This document shows positions 8,388 through 17,266 of a stretch of DNA of 64,000 nt, piece after piece. The notes beneath the pieces were generated by a model. The model searched no databases, was not told the origin of the DNA, and saw only the letters and a program-made list of their open reading frames with translations. Source of the stretch: Chlorobiota bacterium (GTDB taxonomy: Bacteria; Bacteroidota; Ignavibacteria; OLB7); NCBI GenBank assembly GCA_016700335.1, contig CP065014.1, positions 1,587,001 through 1,651,000 of the forward strand. Direction: 5' to 3'. Every line of letters starts with the position of its first letter. The first letter of the stretch is position 1. Made by a program: the position numbers and the translations under genes.

Positions 8388-9989
8388 ATGATTGAGGTTA
8401 AACTTTCAAATACAAATTATCCTAGCTTTTTAAGTGATGTATCAGATGAAAATGGAATATTATTTAATAATCAATTTGATGAAATTTCAGAACTTAGATC
8501 TATAGAAAATTTCAATAAATCTCATCGTGAAATTTTAGTAAATAGTATAAAAGAAGATCTAATTAAGTGGAACGCCCCTCAAAATGCCTTTGAGGCAAAT
8601 ACTAAAATATTAAATGAAAATTGCTATACTATAATGTCCGGTCAACAACCCGGCTTGTGTTGTAGTCCACTTTACATTATATATAAGGCAATTGGTACAA
8701 TTAAATTAGCTGAAAAATTAAGCTTGAAATTTCCTGATAAACAATTTGTACCAGTTTTTTGGTTAGAAGGTGATGATCATGATTTTGATGAAATAAGAAA
8801 TTTAGGAATTATAAATAATGGTAATGAATATCAAAAATTATGGCTAGAAAATGATGATAACAGAAGGCTGCATGTTGGAGAGAGATTTGTTAATGTTAAC
8901 AATTTTCAAAAACTAATAAGTTGTTTAAAAGATTCATTAATTGAAACAGAGTTCACAAATGATCTGCTTGATAAAATAAAATCATTTTATATTGATTCTA
9001 ATTTTAGTGATGGGTTTTCAAAATTGTTATATTATATTTTGGGGAATACAAACTTAATAATTGCATCATCTCGGAATCCTAGTTTAAAGAGATTAGCAAA
9101 AAATATTTTAAAAAAAGAAATTTTAAATCCAGAAATACTATTTAATTCAATAAATTTAAATACCCTAGAATTACAATCCAATAATATACAAACTCCAATA
9201 AAGTTAACTTCACCGCAAACTTTTATAACACACGAAAATGAAAGGCTAAGTTTAGAAATTGAAAACGGTAGTTATCATACAAAAAATAAAGAGATTGTTT
9301 TTACTAAAAATGAATTATCTGAGTTAACAGATTTATCACCTGAGATTTTTTCACCAAAGGTTACTTTACGCCCTATTATGCAGGACGCTATTTTCCCAAC
9401 GGCGGTTTTTCTTGGTGGTCCAACTGAATTAGCATACTTACGTCAAATAAGACCAGGATACAGTGTTATGGGGATAATTGCTCCAATAATTGCTCCAAGA
9501 CCATTTGTATTTATTTTAGAATCAAGAGTAAAAAGAAATATTGAAAATGTTAAAATTGACTTTGATAAATTTTTCAATATTAATTTTGATCTATTGAAAG
9601 ATTTAGTTGATGAAAATGTGTTAAATGAGATAATTACAATAAAAGAAAATTTAAAAAATGAACTAAATGATTCCTTAAAGGCGTTTTCAACTTTAATAGA
9701 TAAATATGATTCAACATTAAATAGTTCTCTTTTAGCATTAATTTCTAAGACAGAGAAAGAGATTGAAATTTTAACACAGAAAATTATTTCTTCCATTAAA
9801 AAGAGGCATAAAATTTCTTTAGATAGATATAATAATATTATTCAATCTATTATGCCAAATAAAATTCATCAAGAACGGGCTTTATCTCCATTGTATTTTA
9901 TAAACAAATATGGATTAGATAAGTTTCAAAACACTTTTGATAAAATTGATTGCAAAAATGGAATTTTACAAATCATTGAAATCAATTAA
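8388..9989 (+). CDS. bshC: Putative bacillithiol synthase (cysteine-adding enzyme) BshC
   Basis: BshC is linked to the last step of bacillithiol synthesis, adding cysteine to glucosaminyl-malate. The 533 residues show family signatures: SGQQPGLCCSPLYIIYKAI, FVPVFWLEGDDHDFDEIRN, FPTAVFLGGPTELAYLRQI and PIIAPRPFVFILES. A lysine-rich coiled-coil region follows at about 400-480 and a conserved C-terminal segment around LSPLYFINKYG. The length fits. bshA and bshB are not in the window. Its presence suggests a bacillithiol-type low-molecular-weight thiol, as in many Bacteroidota. Confidence 0.93.
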   Translation: MIEVKLSNTNYPSFLSDVSDENGILFNNQFDEISELRSIENFNKSHREILVNSIKEDLIKWNAPQNAFEANTKILNENCYTIMSGQQPGLCCSPLYIIYKAIGTIKLAEKLSLKFPDKQFVPVFWLEGDDHDFDEIRNLGIINNGNEYQKLWLENDDNRRLHVGERFVNVNNFQKLISCLKDSLIETEFTNDLLDKIKSFYIDSNFSDGFSKLLYYILGNTNLIIASSRNPSLKRLAKNILKKEILNPEILFNSINLNTLELQSNNIQTPIKLTSPQTFITHENERLSLEIENGSYHTKNKEIVFTKNELSELTDLSPEIFSPKVTLRPIMQDAIFPTAVFLGGPTELAYLRQIRPGYSVMGIIAPIIAPRPFVFILESRVKRNIENVKIDFDKFFNINFDLLKDLVDENVLNEIITIKENLKNELNDSLKAFSTLIDKYDSTLNSSLLALISKTEKEIEILTQKIISSIKKRHKISLDRYNNIIQSIMPNKIHQERALSPLYFINKYGLDKFQNTFDKIDCKNGILQIIEIN

Positions 9990-10015
9990 ATTCCAATTAT
10001 ATTTTATATAATTTT

Positions 10016-10783
10016 ATGAATAAGTTTTCAGGTAAAACTGTATTTGTGACTGGTGGGTCATCAGGAATCGGTTATGCAACAGTAAAAGCTTTTGCAAATG
10101 AAGGTGCAAATTTATTGATTTGTGCTAGACGTAGTGAAAAATTAGAGTTTTTAAAAGATGAATTATCAAATTCAAATATTAAAGTAATTTCTTTGGATGT
10201 TAGAAATCAAAATGAAGTAAAAAATACATTAGAAAATTTGCCGAATCAATGGAAATCTATAGATATACTTGTTAATAATGCTGGGCTTAGCAGAGGATTA
10301 GACTATTTTCAGAATGGAGATATAAATGATTGGGATGAAATGATTGATACAAATGTAAAGGGATTATTATATATCAGTCGTGTTGTAATTCCAAGGATGA
10401 TAGATCGTAAAACTGGGCATATAATTAATATAGGTTCAATTGCTGGTCATGAAGTATATCCAAAGGGAAATGTGTATTGTGCAAGTAAATTTGCGGTAGA
10501 TGGAATAACTCAAGGAATGAGAATCGATTTAAATGGAACTGGAATAAAAGTTACCTCAATTGATCCAGGTTTAGTTGAAACAGAATTTTCTTTAGTAAGA
10601 TTTCATGGTGATGAAGTTAAAGCTAAACTACCTTATCAAGGAATGACTCCACTAACTCCTGAAGATGTAGCAGATGCAATAATTTATGCTGCTTCTAGGC
10701 CAGCTAATGTAGTTATTAATGAGATAGTAATTATGCCTATCGCACAATCATCAGCAACAATTGTAAAAAGAGACTTAATTTAA
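10016..10783 (+). CDS. Short-chain dehydrogenase/reductase (YdfG-like classical SDR)
   Basis: NAD(P)-dependent oxidoreductase with a Rossmann fold. Seen: TGGSSGIG cofactor loop at about 12-19, an Arg-containing CARRSEKL after strand 2 that suggests NADP preference, NNAG near 92, catalytic Ser in GSIAG, YCASK (YxxxK) and PGLVETEFS. At 255 residues it is typical of the serine/3-hydroxy acid dehydrogenase (YdfG) group. It sits 10 bases before kynU, so the two are likely cotranscribed, but no substrate can be deduced. It is 26 bases after bshC. Confidence 0.88.
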   Translation: MNKFSGKTVFVTGGSSGIGYATVKAFANEGANLLICARRSEKLEFLKDELSNSNIKVISLDVRNQNEVKNTLENLPNQWKSIDILVNNAGLSRGLDYFQNGDINDWDEMIDTNVKGLLYISRVVIPRMIDRKTGHIINIGSIAGHEVYPKGNVYCASKFAVDGITQGMRIDLNGTGIKVTSIDPGLVETEFSLVRFHGDEVKAKLPYQGMTPLTPEDVADAIIYAASRPANVVINEIVIMPIAQSSATIVKRDLI

Positions 10784-10793
10784 TAAATATTCT

Positions 10794-12041
10794 ATGTCAA
10801 TCATAAGAGCACAGCAATTAGATAAAGAAGATATTTTATCATCATTTAGAGAAAAATTTTTATTTCCAATTCAACCAAATGGTGAACCATATTTGTATTT
10901 CTGTGGGAATTCATTAGGATTACAACCTAAAGAAGTAAGTAATGCAATTAATATAGAATTAAATGATTGGGGTAAACTTGGAGTTGAAGGACACTTTGAA
11001 GCAGCAAACCCTTGGTATAATTATCATGAATTTTTCAAACCATACTCTAATTTATTTGGTGCATTGCCAGAAGAGTATTGTGTTATGGGGTCATTAACTA
11101 ATAATTTACATTTATTGATGGTCTCGTTTTATAATCCAACTCCTTTAAGACATAAAATATTAATAGAGAAGAACCCATTCCCATCTGATAATTATGCAGT
11201 ACAAACTCAAGTTTTATTTCATGGTTATGATGTTGAATCATCAATAATTTATATAAATCCAAGAGAAGGAGAAGATATATTGCGAAAAGAAGATATTATT
11301 GATATTATAAATAAACATGGTAATGAAATAGCTTTAGTAATGTTAAGTGGAGTCAATTTTTTTACAGGTCAATTTTTTGACATTCAAGAAATTACTCATG
11401 AAGCTCACAAATATGGATGTATTGTAGGTTGGGATTTAGCACATGCTGCTGGAAATGTAGAATTAAAATTACATGATTGGAATGTTGATTTTGCTGCATG
11501 GTGTGGATATAAATATTTAAATTCTGGTCCTGGCAGTGTTGGTTCAATTTTTGTCCACCTCAAATATGCACATAATTTAGACTTAAAAAGATTTGCTGGT
11601 TGGTGGAGCAATGATCCAAAAACAAGATTTAATATGCCTGAAAAATTTGTACCTCAATATGGTGCATCAGCGTGGCAAACTAGCAATGCACCAGTGATTC
11701 CAATGGCAATACATAAAGTTGCATTAGAAATTTTTAAAGATGCTGGAATGATTAATATTTATAATAAATCTAAACTTTTAACAGGATTTTTAGAAGAATT
11801 ACTTTTGGAATTAGACATTGATAAATTAAAAATAATTACTCCATCAAATAAAGCTGATAGAGGTAGCCAATTATCTATTAGGTTAAATCTTCCAGTAAAA
11901 ACTGTTCAAGATAAATTAAGATTAGCAGGTATAATTGTTGATATCAGAACTCCTGATGTAATAAGAATTGCTCCAGTCCCACTTTATAATTCTTACATGG
12001 ATGTTTACAAATTTGTTCAAGTATTAAAGGAAATTATTTAA
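10794..12041 (+). CDS. kynU: Kynureninase
   Basis: PLP-dependent hydrolase converting kynurenine to anthranilate and alanine (or 3-hydroxykynurenine to 3-hydroxyanthranilate). The 415 residues include YFCGNSLGLQP, SGVNFFTGQFFDI, GWDLAHAAGN with the PLP-binding Asp, and WCGYKYLNSGPG with Lys240 as Schiff-base residue. AWQTSNAPV and the C-terminal DIRTPDVIRIAP are also typical. Other kynurenine-pathway genes are not adjacent; only an SDR lies upstream. It could serve tryptophan catabolism or de novo NAD synthesis. Confidence 0.95.
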   Translation: MSIIRAQQLDKEDILSSFREKFLFPIQPNGEPYLYFCGNSLGLQPKEVSNAINIELNDWGKLGVEGHFEAANPWYNYHEFFKPYSNLFGALPEEYCVMGSLTNNLHLLMVSFYNPTPLRHKILIEKNPFPSDNYAVQTQVLFHGYDVESSIIYINPREGEDILRKEDIIDIINKHGNEIALVMLSGVNFFTGQFFDIQEITHEAHKYGCIVGWDLAHAAGNVELKLHDWNVDFAAWCGYKYLNSGPGSVGSIFVHLKYAHNLDLKRFAGWWSNDPKTRFNMPEKFVPQYGASAWQTSNAPVIPMAIHKVALEIFKDAGMINIYNKSKLLTGFLEELLLELDIDKLKIITPSNKADRGSQLSIRLNLPVKTVQDKLRLAGIIVDIRTPDVIRIAPVPLYNSYMDVYKFVQVLKEII

Positions 12042-12162
12042 TCATTAATAACAAATAAGTGGTTATACAGAAACTAGTTTCCTTTTTAAAAATTGTTATT
12101 TGGATATATTATACAAAGAAAAATAAATCAAATGACTAACTTTAAAATTCATTTTACAAGAT

Positions 12163-12912
12163 TTATATAACTAAATTCTTTTGTCTATTAATTTCGAAAA
12201 TTACTACTGCTGCAGCCACTGAAGCATTCAATGAGTTTATTTTACCAAGCATATTTATTCTTACTAAAGATGTACATTCTCTTTTTACTTGTTGAGTAAA
12301 TCCATCTCCTTCATTACCAATAACAATACAAATTGGTTTTAAGAAACTCTCTTTTGTGTAATCATTTTTGCAATGTTCAGATAAACCAACTATTTCTAAG
12401 CCAGCAACTTTAAGGCTTCTAAGGCTATCAACTAAATTATCTTCCCTACATACTGGTATATGTTTTGCAGCACCAGCACTTGTCCTCATTACTGTTTCAT
12501 TAACGCTAACAGAATCCTTTTTTGAAATTATTACTGCATCACAACCAGCACATTCAGCACTTCTGATAATTGCCCCTAAATTGTGAGGATCTGTAATTCC
12601 ATCTAAAGCAACAACGAAAGGAATTTTCCCTTCTTTAAAAACATTTTCAATAATGGTTTCTAAATTTTCATATTCAATTTCATTCATCAATGCAAGAACT
12701 CCTTGAGATCTACCACTTAAAACTTCTCTTTTTTCAAGATCAGCAAATTTCCTTCTATCCATAATAGAAACAGCTACTCCAATTTTTTTAGCTTCTCCTT
12801 TTATAACTGAAATAATATCGTCACTTGTACCATAAGCAATATAAATTTTTTCAATTCCTTTACCACCTGATTTTAGTGATTCAAGAACTGAATTCTTTCC
12901 TGAAATTATCAT
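12163..12912 (-). CDS. rlmB: SpoU-family 23S rRNA 2'-O-ribose methyltransferase (RlmB-like)
   Basis: SAM-dependent SPOUT-fold enzyme; RlmB methylates G2251 of 23S rRNA. The N-terminal substrate-binding domain starts ISGKNSVLESLK. The trefoil-knot catalytic domain shows the three SpoU motifs: DPHNLGAIIRSAECAG, VIGNEGDGFTQQV and INMLGKINSLNASVAAAV. At 249 residues it matches RlmB/TrmH-group 3. It lies 5 bases downstream of lgt in the same direction, implying cotranscription, and converges with kynU. The exact methylated nucleotide is inferred from the family. Confidence 0.92.
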   Translation of the reverse strand: MIISGKNSVLESLKSGGKGIEKIYIAYGTSDDIISVIKGEAKKIGVAVSIMDRRKFADLEKREVLSGRSQGVLALMNEIEYENLETIIENVFKEGKIPFVVALDGITDPHNLGAIIRSAECAGCDAVIISKKDSVSVNETVMRTSAGAAKHIPVCREDNLVDSLRSLKVAGLEIVGLSEHCKNDYTKESFLKPICIVIGNEGDGFTQQVKRECTSLVRINMLGKINSLNASVAAAVVIFEINRQKNLVI

Positions 12913-12917
12913 AATTT

Positions 12918-13742
12918 TTAAGCTGTAGAATTAGAGTTATTATTTTTTGTCACAAAAATCATTATACATCCACAAGTAATCATCCCAACTGAAATCCATT
13001 GAGCCTGAGAAAGACCTTTATATAATTCATTAAGTCTTATAAACTCTATACAAAGTCTTTCAATTCCTGCAAAAATTAAATAAATTGCAAAAAGCTTTCC
13101 AGTAACCCAAGGTTTTAACCTTAATTTCCATAATATGTAAAATATAATTAAAGCCATTAATGTTTCATATATAGGTGCTGGATGAACAAGTATATCAGTT
13201 GGAATTTCTTTACCTGGATACAATAATTTAAATTTTTCAACTAATCCAGAATTTTGAGCAGCTAATGTTGGAACTGTACCTTTTGCATAACTCATTGCCC
13301 ATGGTAAAGTTGTGGGTATGCCATAATCGCCATCTCCTGCTAACTGGCATCCAATTCTACCTATTCCATAACCAATTATTAAGGAAGGGGCTGCAGAATC
13401 GGCAATCTTTAAAAATGAAACCTTTTTAATTTTTAGATAAATTAAAATTGATAATGATGCTACAATTAATCCACCATAAAATGTTAAACCTGCTGGAGAG
13501 AAAATTTCACCAATTGGATCCTCTATAAATGAATGCCAATTTTCTAATAAGCTAAATAATTTGGATCCAGCAATACCACCAATTAGTGAAATCATAACAA
13601 CACCACTTGCAACTGTTTCATTAATGGTTTTACGCTTTATCTCTTTAGTAAAAAAATAATTAGCTGTAAGAAACGCTATCCCCATCATAAGTCCGAAACT
13701 GTAGATTTTAATGGGACCAAATTCGAATAAAATTGGAATCAA
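12918..13742 (-). CDS. lgt: Prolipoprotein diacylglyceryl transferase
   Basis: Inner-membrane enzyme transferring diacylglycerol to the lipobox Cys of preprolipoproteins. The 274 residues start at TTG. The signature region is clear: AGLTFYGGLI, PSLIIGYGIGRIGCQLAGDG (with conserved Arg-Ile-Gly-Cys) and VHPAPIYET. About seven hydrophobic segments are visible, as expected. Several lipoproteins in this window (1394, 13881, 18809) are potential substrates. It is divergent from the 13881 lipoprotein gene across a short AT-rich spacer. Confidence 0.95.
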   Translation of the reverse strand: MIPILFEFGPIKIYSFGLMMGIAFLTANYFFTKEIKRKTINETVASGVVMISLIGGIAGSKLFSLLENWHSFIEDPIGEIFSPAGLTFYGGLIVASLSILIYLKIKKVSFLKIADSAAPSLIIGYGIGRIGCQLAGDGDYGIPTTLPWAMSYAKGTVPTLAAQNSGLVEKFKLLYPGKEIPTDILVHPAPIYETLMALIIFYILWKLRLKPWVTGKLFAIYLIFAGIERLCIEFIRLNELYKGLSQAQWISVGMITCGCIMIFVTKNNNSNSTA

Positions 13743-13770
13743 ATTATTATAGATATTTTATTAGATAAAA

Positions 13771-13792
13771 ATAAGTGAATAAAAACACTTAT
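13771..13792. promoter_or_regulatory. Inverted repeat between divergent lgt and lipoprotein genes
   Basis: Arms ATAAGTG and CACTTAT are perfectly complementary and separated by 8 bases. On the minus strand a TAAATTTG box (13810-13817) lies upstream of it and could serve lgt, so the repeat would overlap the lgt leader. An operator role is conjecture. Confidence 0.3.
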
Positions 13793-13880
13793 CAGGTTAA
13801 ATTACAATACAAATTTAAAAATGATTGAACTATCAAACAAAATTAATAATAGTTTATGTACTAAATCGTATTATTGTTTT

Positions 13881-14624
13881 ATGAAAAATATATTTTTATT
13901 AGTTTTAATAATTCAAGTATTGTTAGTTTCTTGTAGTAATAATGTAAAAAAAATTACTTCACTAGAAACAAAAAAAATAATTAATAGTACATTAGAACAA
14001 GCTTTGATAGATAGTATAAAAATTTCAAATACACCAATTAAAGCTGATTGTAAATTGTCATTTGTTATTAATCAAGATGATAAAAAAGTAAATTTGGAAG
14101 ACCACTTTATTCTTCATAAATTGAGTGGGAAAAGTTATATTTCTACTCCTTTAGAACAATCTGTAATTGGTGATTCAATTTTACTTAAAGATATGTATAC
14201 TTTTAAAGATTCAAAGGACAGACCACGTGAAAAACAAAATTCAGAATTATCTGGAATGAGTTTCGGTGCCGAAGTAACTAAGATTTTAAGGATGTTATTG
14301 TCTAAAGATGAATCAACCTATTGTGAAATAATTCAACAAAAACCAGCATTTTTTGATACAAACATTATAGTTTTAAACTATACGATTGATGATGGATCAG
14401 GGGAAATTTATTTATCCAAAGTAGATAAGAGAATTGTTAAGTTAATTCAAAATCTAAATAAAAGTTATTTTTTTGGAAGTTACAATTCTCAAATGATTAT
14501 AGATTATACTTTATTAGATAGTAATCTTTTAGTTCCAACAACTACAATTAATAATTTTACTTATAAAAGAATGACATCAAATGGAACTGGGAAAATAAAT
14601 GCCAAACTTAATATTCTAAAGTAA
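13881..14624 (+). CDS. Uncharacterised lipoprotein
   Basis: A 247-residue protein from the ATG that directly precedes a lipoprotein signal (MKNIFLLVLIIQVLLVSC). An upstream in-frame ATG at 13821 would add a 20-residue polar extension that spoils the signal, so it is not preferred. The mature part is rich in beta-prone segments, with D/K/S-rich stretches such as LHKLSGKSYISTPLEQS and FGAEVTKILRMLL, reminiscent of LolA/LolB-fold outer-membrane lipoproteins, but I do not recognise a specific family. It is divergent from lgt and convergent with the kinase-RapZ gene, whose stop is only 5 bases away. Confidence 0.65.
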   Translation: MKNIFLLVLIIQVLLVSCSNNVKKITSLETKKIINSTLEQALIDSIKISNTPIKADCKLSFVINQDDKKVNLEDHFILHKLSGKSYISTPLEQSVIGDSILLKDMYTFKDSKDRPREKQNSELSGMSFGAEVTKILRMLLSKDESTYCEIIQQKPAFFDTNIIVLNYTIDDGSGEIYLSKVDKRIVKLIQNLNKSYFFGSYNSQMIIDYTLLDSNLLVPTTTINNFTYKRMTSNGTGKINAKLNILK

Positions 14625-14629
14625 TTTTA

Positions 14630-16084
14630 TCAAACCCAATTTGATTTATTTGTATGGATTACATTAATATTTAATTTCTTTAAATATTTTTCTGATAACT
14701 TTTTGCTTAATAACTCAGCAAAATAAACTGAACGATGTTGACCTCCAGTACAACCAAAATTAATGCTTAAATTATTAAACTTCCTAATTAAATAATTATC
14801 TACACTTCCACTAACTATAGCTTCAATCTGTGTAATGAAGTTGGAACATTCTTTTAAATTACCTAAAAAAGTAATCACAGCTTCATCCAAACCAGAAAGT
14901 TTTTTGTATTGATTATACCTACCAGGATTTTCTATTGCTCTACAATCAAATACAAATCCACCTCCATTTTCAGAATACTCAGTTGGATACCCTTTTTTAT
15001 AACTAAAACTTTGAATTAATATATTAAGTTTATCTGGAATTATGTTAGCTTTAATAGCCCATTCCCCTTTAAAATTTAAATCTATTAACTGATAGAAAAC
15101 ATTGTTAAGTTCTTTACATTGTGAATCTAGTAATGAATTAGTGAATATTGATTGCAAATTATTGATTGCAAATTGAATACTTGAAACAAAATGGAATTTC
15201 TTTTCAAATAAACCACGATACCCATATGTTCCCATAGCTTGAAGGATTCTTATTAATGCGAATTTTGGCAATCTTTTTCTGAACTTATCTTCATCAATTT
15301 TAATTCTAGTTTGAATATTTTTGATGTAAAAATCAATTAGATTTTCTCTTATTTCCATACTCAAATTTGCTTTTGCATCATATAAAAGTGAAGTTAAATC
15401 ATATTCAAGTGGACCTTTTCTACCACCTTGATAATCGATGAAGAAAGGTTCATTATCCTTTATCATAATATTTCTCGATTGAAAATCACGATACATAAAG
15501 TACTCACAACTTCCTGAAATCAACTCCTTTGTAAAACTTTCGAAATCACTTTCTAATTTATCTTCATGAAATTCAACATTAATAAACTTCAAAAAATTAT
15601 ACTTAAAATAATTTAGATCCCACAAAATAGATCTTTTATCAAATGAATGATAAGGATATGAAAAACCTAAATCAATTTCAGATAGAGATTCAGTTTGAAA
15701 TTTTATTAGATTTAAAATTACTTTTTGATATAACTCTAACAACTCAGAATTAAAAGTATTATTTAGCATTTTTACTTTTAATAATCTATCATATAAAGTT
15801 TCGTTTCCTAAATCAGTTTGCAAATAAATGTTATTATCTTCACTAACAATAATAATTTCAGGTACATTAAAATTCAACTTATTAAAGGAATTAGTAAAAG
15901 AAATAAATGCCACATTCTCATCTGATGTTTCCCCAATTACGGCTATACAAGTTTGTTTTCTATCTCCAAATACTCTAAAAATTTTTCTATTTGATCCATC
16001 AGCTTTTAAAAGTAAAATTTCAGAAGGATCTTCTTTAAATTTTGAGCAATACAAATCGGATATTTTAGATAACTCAGTTTTCAT
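14630..16084 (-). CDS. Aminoglycoside-phosphotransferase-like (AmgK/COG3178) kinase fused to a RapZ C-terminal domain
   Basis: Two domains. Residues 1 to about 330 form an APH-like kinase: Arg199-Asp200 with Asn205 in RDFQSRN equals the catalytic HxDxxxxN loop, Asp217 in FIDYQGG is the metal-binding Asp, and GPLEYDLTSLLYDA is typical of AmgK/COG3178 sugar kinases. Residues from about 350 to 484 match the RapZ C-terminal domain (SYKKGYPTE, FDCRAIENPG, GCTGGQHRS at 444-452), which in E. coli RapZ binds glucosamine-6-phosphate and a small RNA. RapZ's own N-terminal P-loop kinase domain is absent. An amino-sugar sensing or recycling role is inferred. Such fusions do occur among Bacteroidota. Confidence 0.82.
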   Translation of the reverse strand: MKTELSKISDLYCSKFKEDPSEILLLKADGSNRKIFRVFGDRKQTCIAVIGETSDENVAFISFTNSFNKLNFNVPEIIIVSEDNNIYLQTDLGNETLYDRLLKVKMLNNTFNSELLELYQKVILNLIKFQTESLSEIDLGFSYPYHSFDKRSILWDLNYFKYNFLKFINVEFHEDKLESDFESFTKELISGSCEYFMYRDFQSRNIMIKDNEPFFIDYQGGRKGPLEYDLTSLLYDAKANLSMEIRENLIDFYIKNIQTRIKIDEDKFRKRLPKFALIRILQAMGTYGYRGLFEKKFHFVSSIQFAINNLQSIFTNSLLDSQCKELNNVFYQLIDLNFKGEWAIKANIIPDKLNILIQSFSYKKGYPTEYSENGGGFVFDCRAIENPGRYNQYKKLSGLDEAVITFLGNLKECSNFITQIEAIVSGSVDNYLIRKFNNLSINFGCTGGQHRSVYFAELLSKKLSEKYLKKLNINVIHTNKSNWV

Positions 16085-16291
16085 ATTTTTTGCGAATATA
16101 AAGATATTAAATATTGTATTTAACTTAAAAGTTAATTAGAATTAATTTAAACTAAATGGATAAATTTAATTTAAATAATTCACAAAAATATAAGAGATAT
16201 TTGTCAAAATGATTACAATTATTTTCTCAAATTATTTTTCTTAATGATATTATTGCACTAAATTCGCATTTTAAATTTATAAATTTTAACA

Positions 16292-16843
16292 ATGAATATT
16301 ATTTTATTTGGTGCACCTGGAGTAGGAAAAGGTACACAAGCTGAATTACTTGCATCGAAATTAAATCTACCTCATGTTTCAACTGGAGCAATTTTTAGAT
16401 CTGCTATTTCAGAAGGCACAGATTTAGGTTTAAAAGCAAAAGCTTTTAGTGATAGTGGTACTTTAGTACCTGATGAATTAACAACTTCACTTGCAATAGA
16501 AGCAATTTCAACTGATAAGTGCCCAAATGGTTTTATATTAGATGGTTTTCCACGAAATATAAATCAAGCTCAAGCTTTACAAGAATCTTTAAATATACAA
16601 AATCGAAATATAGATTTTGTGGTATGTTTAACAGTACCAGAAAATGAATTAGTTAGTAGAATGTTAAACCGTGGAAGAGTTGATGATACTGAAGAAGTTA
16701 TTCGTACTAGATTTAAAGTTTACGAAGAACTTACTTCACCTGTTCTAGGTTTTTACAAAAATATTATGGAAATTATACAGATAAATGGCGTTGGTGAACT
16801 TAACGAAATAAGTGAAAGGATTTTAAATTCTTTAGTAAAATAA
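16292..16843 (+). CDS. adk: Adenylate kinase (short form)
   Basis: Interconverts ATP + AMP and 2 ADP. P-loop GAPGVGKGTQ with Lys13, AMP-binding STGAIFR and DGFPRNINQAQ, and RMLNRGRVDDTEEVIRTRF are all present. At 183 residues it is the short form without the zinc/LID insertion, with just RGRVDDTEE in that place. The ATG follows a 200-base AT-rich gap. It is well isolated from the flanking divergent genes, so probably monocistronic. Confidence 0.96.
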   Translation: MNIILFGAPGVGKGTQAELLASKLNLPHVSTGAIFRSAISEGTDLGLKAKAFSDSGTLVPDELTTSLAIEAISTDKCPNGFILDGFPRNINQAQALQESLNIQNRNIDFVVCLTVPENELVSRMLNRGRVDDTEEVIRTRFKVYEELTSPVLGFYKNIMEIIQINGVGELNEISERILNSLVK

Positions 16844-16899
16844 AAAAGTAAATATCATTTTTTGTTTAATTTAAAACTAATATTAAAATTAATAAAATA

Positions 16900-17217
16900 C
16901 TAAGTTAGATTTGCTAATAATTGAAGATATTCGTAAGTATATATACCAGTGTTATGATTGTCTTTCCAAAACAATTGAATTGCATATACACCAACAGTTT
17001 CTATATTTTTAATTTCATACATTCCAGGTTTGTAAGTAGGAAGAGATATTGGTAAATGTACTTTTCCAAGAATTGTTTCTCCTTTACATCCAGCACAAGG
17101 GCATTCATCTCTAAGCAATTTTAATTTTATTTCATTAACAGAATCATCGTTCCAAACAATTAATAACTCAGAATTTTTATTTAAAGAAATCTTTAATGGA
17201 ATTTTAGTTTTATTCAT
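16900..17217 (-). CDS. DUF971 domain protein
   Basis: A single-domain 105-residue protein of the family annotated as DUF971 or gamma-butyrobetaine hydroxylase-like N-terminal domain. Typical features are present: LLIVWNDDSVNEIKLKLLRDECPCAGC (in related form), with paired Cys in CPCAGC, and VGVYAIQLFWKDNHNTGIYTYEYL. Standalone copies are common and sometimes lie near Fe-S or ApbC/Mrp genes, but none is seen here. It is divergent from cysS with 49 bases between starts. Molecular function unknown; metal or Fe-S association is suggested only by the Cys pair. Confidence 0.88.
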   Translation of the reverse strand: MNKTKIPLKISLNKNSELLIVWNDDSVNEIKLKLLRDECPCAGCKGETILGKVHLPISLPTYKPGMYEIKNIETVGVYAIQLFWKDNHNTGIYTYEYLQLLANLT

Positions 17218-17266
17218 AGTTCAAAATTAATTTAATTCATTTGAACCGTAATAAAGAAAAGTAATT

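Noticed and set aside
12070..12081. Perfect palindrome GAAACTAGTTTC followed by CTTTTT between kynU and rlmB
   Set aside because: Only 6-bp arms with no loop; too weak to call a terminator, although it lies where a bidirectional one would be expected.
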